From contig CP036432.1 of NCBI GenBank assembly GCA_007753675.1, forward strand, positions 1,772,394 to 1,836,393: a stretch of DNA of 64,000 nucleotides. Reading direction: 5' to 3'. Position 1 is the stretch's first letter. Every line of letters starts with the position of its first letter. Source of the stretch: Stieleria magnilauensis (GTDB lineage Bacteria > Planctomycetota > Planctomycetia > Pirellulales > Pirellulaceae). The notes under the pieces were generated by a model. The model was not told the origin of the DNA, made no database searches, and was given only the letters and a program-made list of their open reading frames with translations. This document shows positions 62,608 to 64,000 of this stretch, in pieces. Both the position numbers and the translations under genes were made by a program.

Positions 62608-62646
62608 GCTTATGCCCGTGCCATTCGTGTCCGACACCTTTTGGGC

Positions 62647-62888
62647 ACTCAATGCGTTCTAGGCAATCCTGGGTGTCACCCGCAAGGTTAGGCGACTTCG
62701 TGAGATCCCTCTGCAACGCTTCGCCTTCGAAACATCCGTTAGCGGCGTCGGCGACCGAACGGATGCATGTGTGCGCTTTCGAGGCGGGTGTCACGCGTGT
62801 TACGCTATCGAGTTAAGATGGTGGATAGCTGAATGGTGATAAGACGCAGCTGTCCGTTTTACTTTTCACTGCATAGAAGGGGCGTTTT
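62647..62888. other. Gap right of the IS element
   Basis: About 240 bp without a supportable gene. It contains one hairpin, CATCCGTT (62733-62740) with AACGGATG (62758-62765). It should hold the promoter for the small gene at 62889, but I could not fix its position. Confidence 0.5.
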
Positions 62889-63089
62889 GTGTTTGTTGAG
62901 AAATCGAAACCAAACCGAGACAACGAGTCGGTCCGTGAGCAAACTGGGGGGACGCAGTCGGCGCGCGTGGATGCTGCGGTTGATCCGGCGGCGGACCTTC
63001 AGGACTTGGTTTCTTACCTCCGCCGGGACGCAGCGGACGATCCGATCCACTATCTGATCCGCAGCAATACGTCGGGTGACGGCGAATGA
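62889..63089 (+). CDS. Small acidic protein of unknown function
   Basis: A 66-residue reading frame starts at GTG 62889, six bases after GAAGGGG, a good ribosome-binding site. The product is hydrophilic (EKSKPNRDNESVREQTGG) with a helical centre (DPAADLQDLVSYLRRDAADD). No signal peptide or domain recognised. It precedes the coiled-coil envelope gene on the same strand and may be translated from the same transcript. Coding status is moderately supported by the ribosome-binding site and codon use. Confidence 0.55.
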   Translation: MFVEKSKPNRDNESVREQTGGTQSARVDAAVDPAADLQDLVSYLRRDAADDPIHYLIRSNTSGDGE

Positions 63090-63119
63090 CGGCTGCCCCC
63101 GAGTGAACAAAACCGCGAA

Positions 63120-63236
63120 AGATCCCCAAATTTTTTTTCCGACCGCCCCAAGAACTCCGTTTGGGTGCCGAACAGGAGAGCGAAACCCGAGCCGACCCAA
63201 TGAAGGCTCCCTTCGAACGCCAATTTTTGGGGATCT
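63120..63236. promoter_or_regulatory. Long-range inverted repeat covering the ribosome-binding region of the next gene
   Basis: AGATCCCCAAA (63120-63130) is the exact complement of TTTGGGGATCT (63226-63236). The right half ends six bases before the ATG at 63243 and contains the GGGGA that would pair with 16S rRNA, so pairing could hide the start. Confidence 0.45.
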
Positions 63237-63242
63237 AAGTCC

Positions 63243-64000
63243 ATGTTAAAGAAAGCCATCGTCGCCGGCGGTGCCGTCGCACTTTTGTCAAGTTTGGCCG
63301 TCGGTGTTCCGCTGGCCAGTTACACCCGATGCGGAGTCAGCTGGCTTCGCGATTCTGCCAGCGACGCCGTCCCCCTGGAGTGGGAGCTGAAGCGGGCCCG
63401 TCAAATGATCACCGACTTGAAGCCCGAGATCACGGACAATGCCAAACGGATTGCCCGCGAAAAAATCGAAGTCGTCCGGTTGGAAAAACAGTTGAATGAA
63501 ACCGAATCTCGGCTGGCCTCGGCCCGAAACGACATCGAACGATTGACCGGCGATCTGGAAGGCGGCAACGAGTACTTTACCTACGCCGGTCGCACCTACA
63601 CTTCGGTGCAAGTCCAAGACGATTTGAAGAACCGCTTCAAGCGTTTCAAGACGCGCCGCGCGACGGCGGATAAACTGCAACAAATGCTGACCGCTCGTCA
63701 GGCGACGTTGACCGCCGCACAACATCGCATGGAAGAGATGCTGAGCGCGAAACGACAATTGGAAGTGGAAGTCGAGAACTTGCAAGCACGCTTGGGTGCA
63801 CTGCGAGTGGCCCAGACGGCGAGTGAGCTGAGTTTGGATGACAGCCATCTGTCCCAAACCCGTCGACTGCTGGACGAAATCGAAACCCGTATCGACGTCG
63901 AAGAAGAAACGATGAGCGTGGATGCGGAATACTTTGGCGAAATCAACTTGGAAGAGTCCGGTGACGAAGACTTGTTGGACGACATCGCCAACTACTTCGA
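63243..64000 (+). CDS. Exported coiled-coil protein (partial, C-terminus off window)
   Basis: The frame is open from ATG 63243 to the window end (252 codons). An N-terminal hydrophobic segment (KAIVAGGAVALLSSLAVGV) acts as a signal peptide or anchor. The rest is mainly coiled coil: ELKRARQMITDLKPEITDNA, EKIEVVRLEKQLNETESRLA, and AAQHRMEEMLSAKRQLEVEV, broken by a conserved-looking YFTYAGRTYTSVQVQ turn. Acidic residues dominate the visible end. Probably a periplasmic structural or tether protein (inference); family not recognised. Confidence 0.82.
   Translation, partial: MLKKAIVAGGAVALLSSLAVGVPLASYTRCGVSWLRDSASDAVPLEWELKRARQMITDLKPEITDNAKRIAREKIEVVRLEKQLNETESRLASARNDIERLTGDLEGGNEYFTYAGRTYTSVQVQDDLKNRFKRFKTRRATADKLQQMLTARQATLTAAQHRMEEMLSAKRQLEVEVENLQARLGALRVAQTASELSLDDSHLSQTRRLLDEIETRIDVEEETMSVDAEYFGEINLEESGDEDLLDDIANYF

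Larger units (their letters stand above)
61025..62646 (+). mobile_element. Complete IS4-family insertion sequence
   Basis: The element is about 1.6 kb. Perfect terminal inverted repeats of about 38 bp run at 61025-61062 (GCCCAAAAGGTGTCCGACAC at the outer end) and 62609-62646. It carries one transposase gene. No target-site duplication is evident in the flanking ten bases, so the insertion is old, or the ends recombined, or the outermost GC pairs belong to the target. Confidence 0.9.

Noticed and set aside
61025-62646. Target-site duplication for the IS element
   Set aside because: I compared about ten bases on each side of the terminal repeats and found no direct repeat longer than chance.

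Overview
The window looks like a chromosomal segment of a GC-rich planctomycete, probably Pirellulaceae (Rhodopirellula/Stieleria-like). This is inferred from family content. There are two copies of the DUF1549/DUF1553 plus DUF1501 cytochrome-like module, a giant surface protein with an N-terminal LEPR-type motif (LETLEARRLLA), and a TIGR02999-type ECF sigma factor coupled to a transmembrane Ser/Thr kinase. There are also several Gfo/Idh/MocA oxidoreductases and many long planctomycete-style proteins of unknown function. I saw no rRNA, tRNA or CRISPR array.

Layout. Positions 1-5.9 kb are all on the minus strand: the N-terminus of a beta-helix surface protein, a HAD phosphatase, a secreted alpha/beta hydrolase and lutCBA (lactate utilisation). 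An AlaC-like aminotransferase diverges from lutA. Positions 7.7-12.8 kb hold a secreted TPR protein, a small membrane protein, a secreted Pro/Asp-rich protein and a sugar isomerase-like enzyme. At 12.9-14.0 kb queF and queE diverge with almost no space between them; queG lies at 58.7 kb, so three queuosine-pathway genes are present but not contiguous. A Tat-exported Gfo/Idh oxidoreductase, a secreted Tyr/Pro-rich protein and a GT4 glycosyltransferase follow. From 18.2 to 26.7 kb runs a five-gene minus-strand operon (DUF1549/1553, DUF1501, DUF1579, DUF1549/1553, DUF1501), preceded by a redoxin-like protein and an AraC regulator that diverges from a DHDPS-like aldolase. An OYE-family flavoenzyme and a UDP-GlcNAc 2-epimerase come next.

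Positions 33-48 kb carry mostly envelope functions: an acidic/RG-rich disordered protein, UppP and a DUF368 (PopT-type) carrier transporter arranged divergently, a mono-haem-motif protein, several glycosyltransferases, an OleD-like reductase, a Wzx-like flippase and a broken sialate O-acetylesterase. Positions 48-56 kb hold a cold-shock/DUF1294 fusion, a very large envelope-anchored unknown protein, a stand-alone GroES-like protein and the sigma factor/kinase pair. Positions 56-64 kb hold a XylR-like regulator diverging from a Gfo/Idh enzyme, queG, a class V aminotransferase, an intact IS4-family insertion sequence and the start of a coiled-coil envelope protein.

The most unusual non-coding content is a dense set of short repeats. 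It includes two adjacent period-7 arrays (26750-26878), two near-identical 74-bp perfect-arm palindromes (36026 and 41497), and GNRA-loop hairpin pairs with compensatory changes (7605 and 35048). Several multi-hairpin elements sit between convergent gene ends, where they may terminate transcription from both sides.
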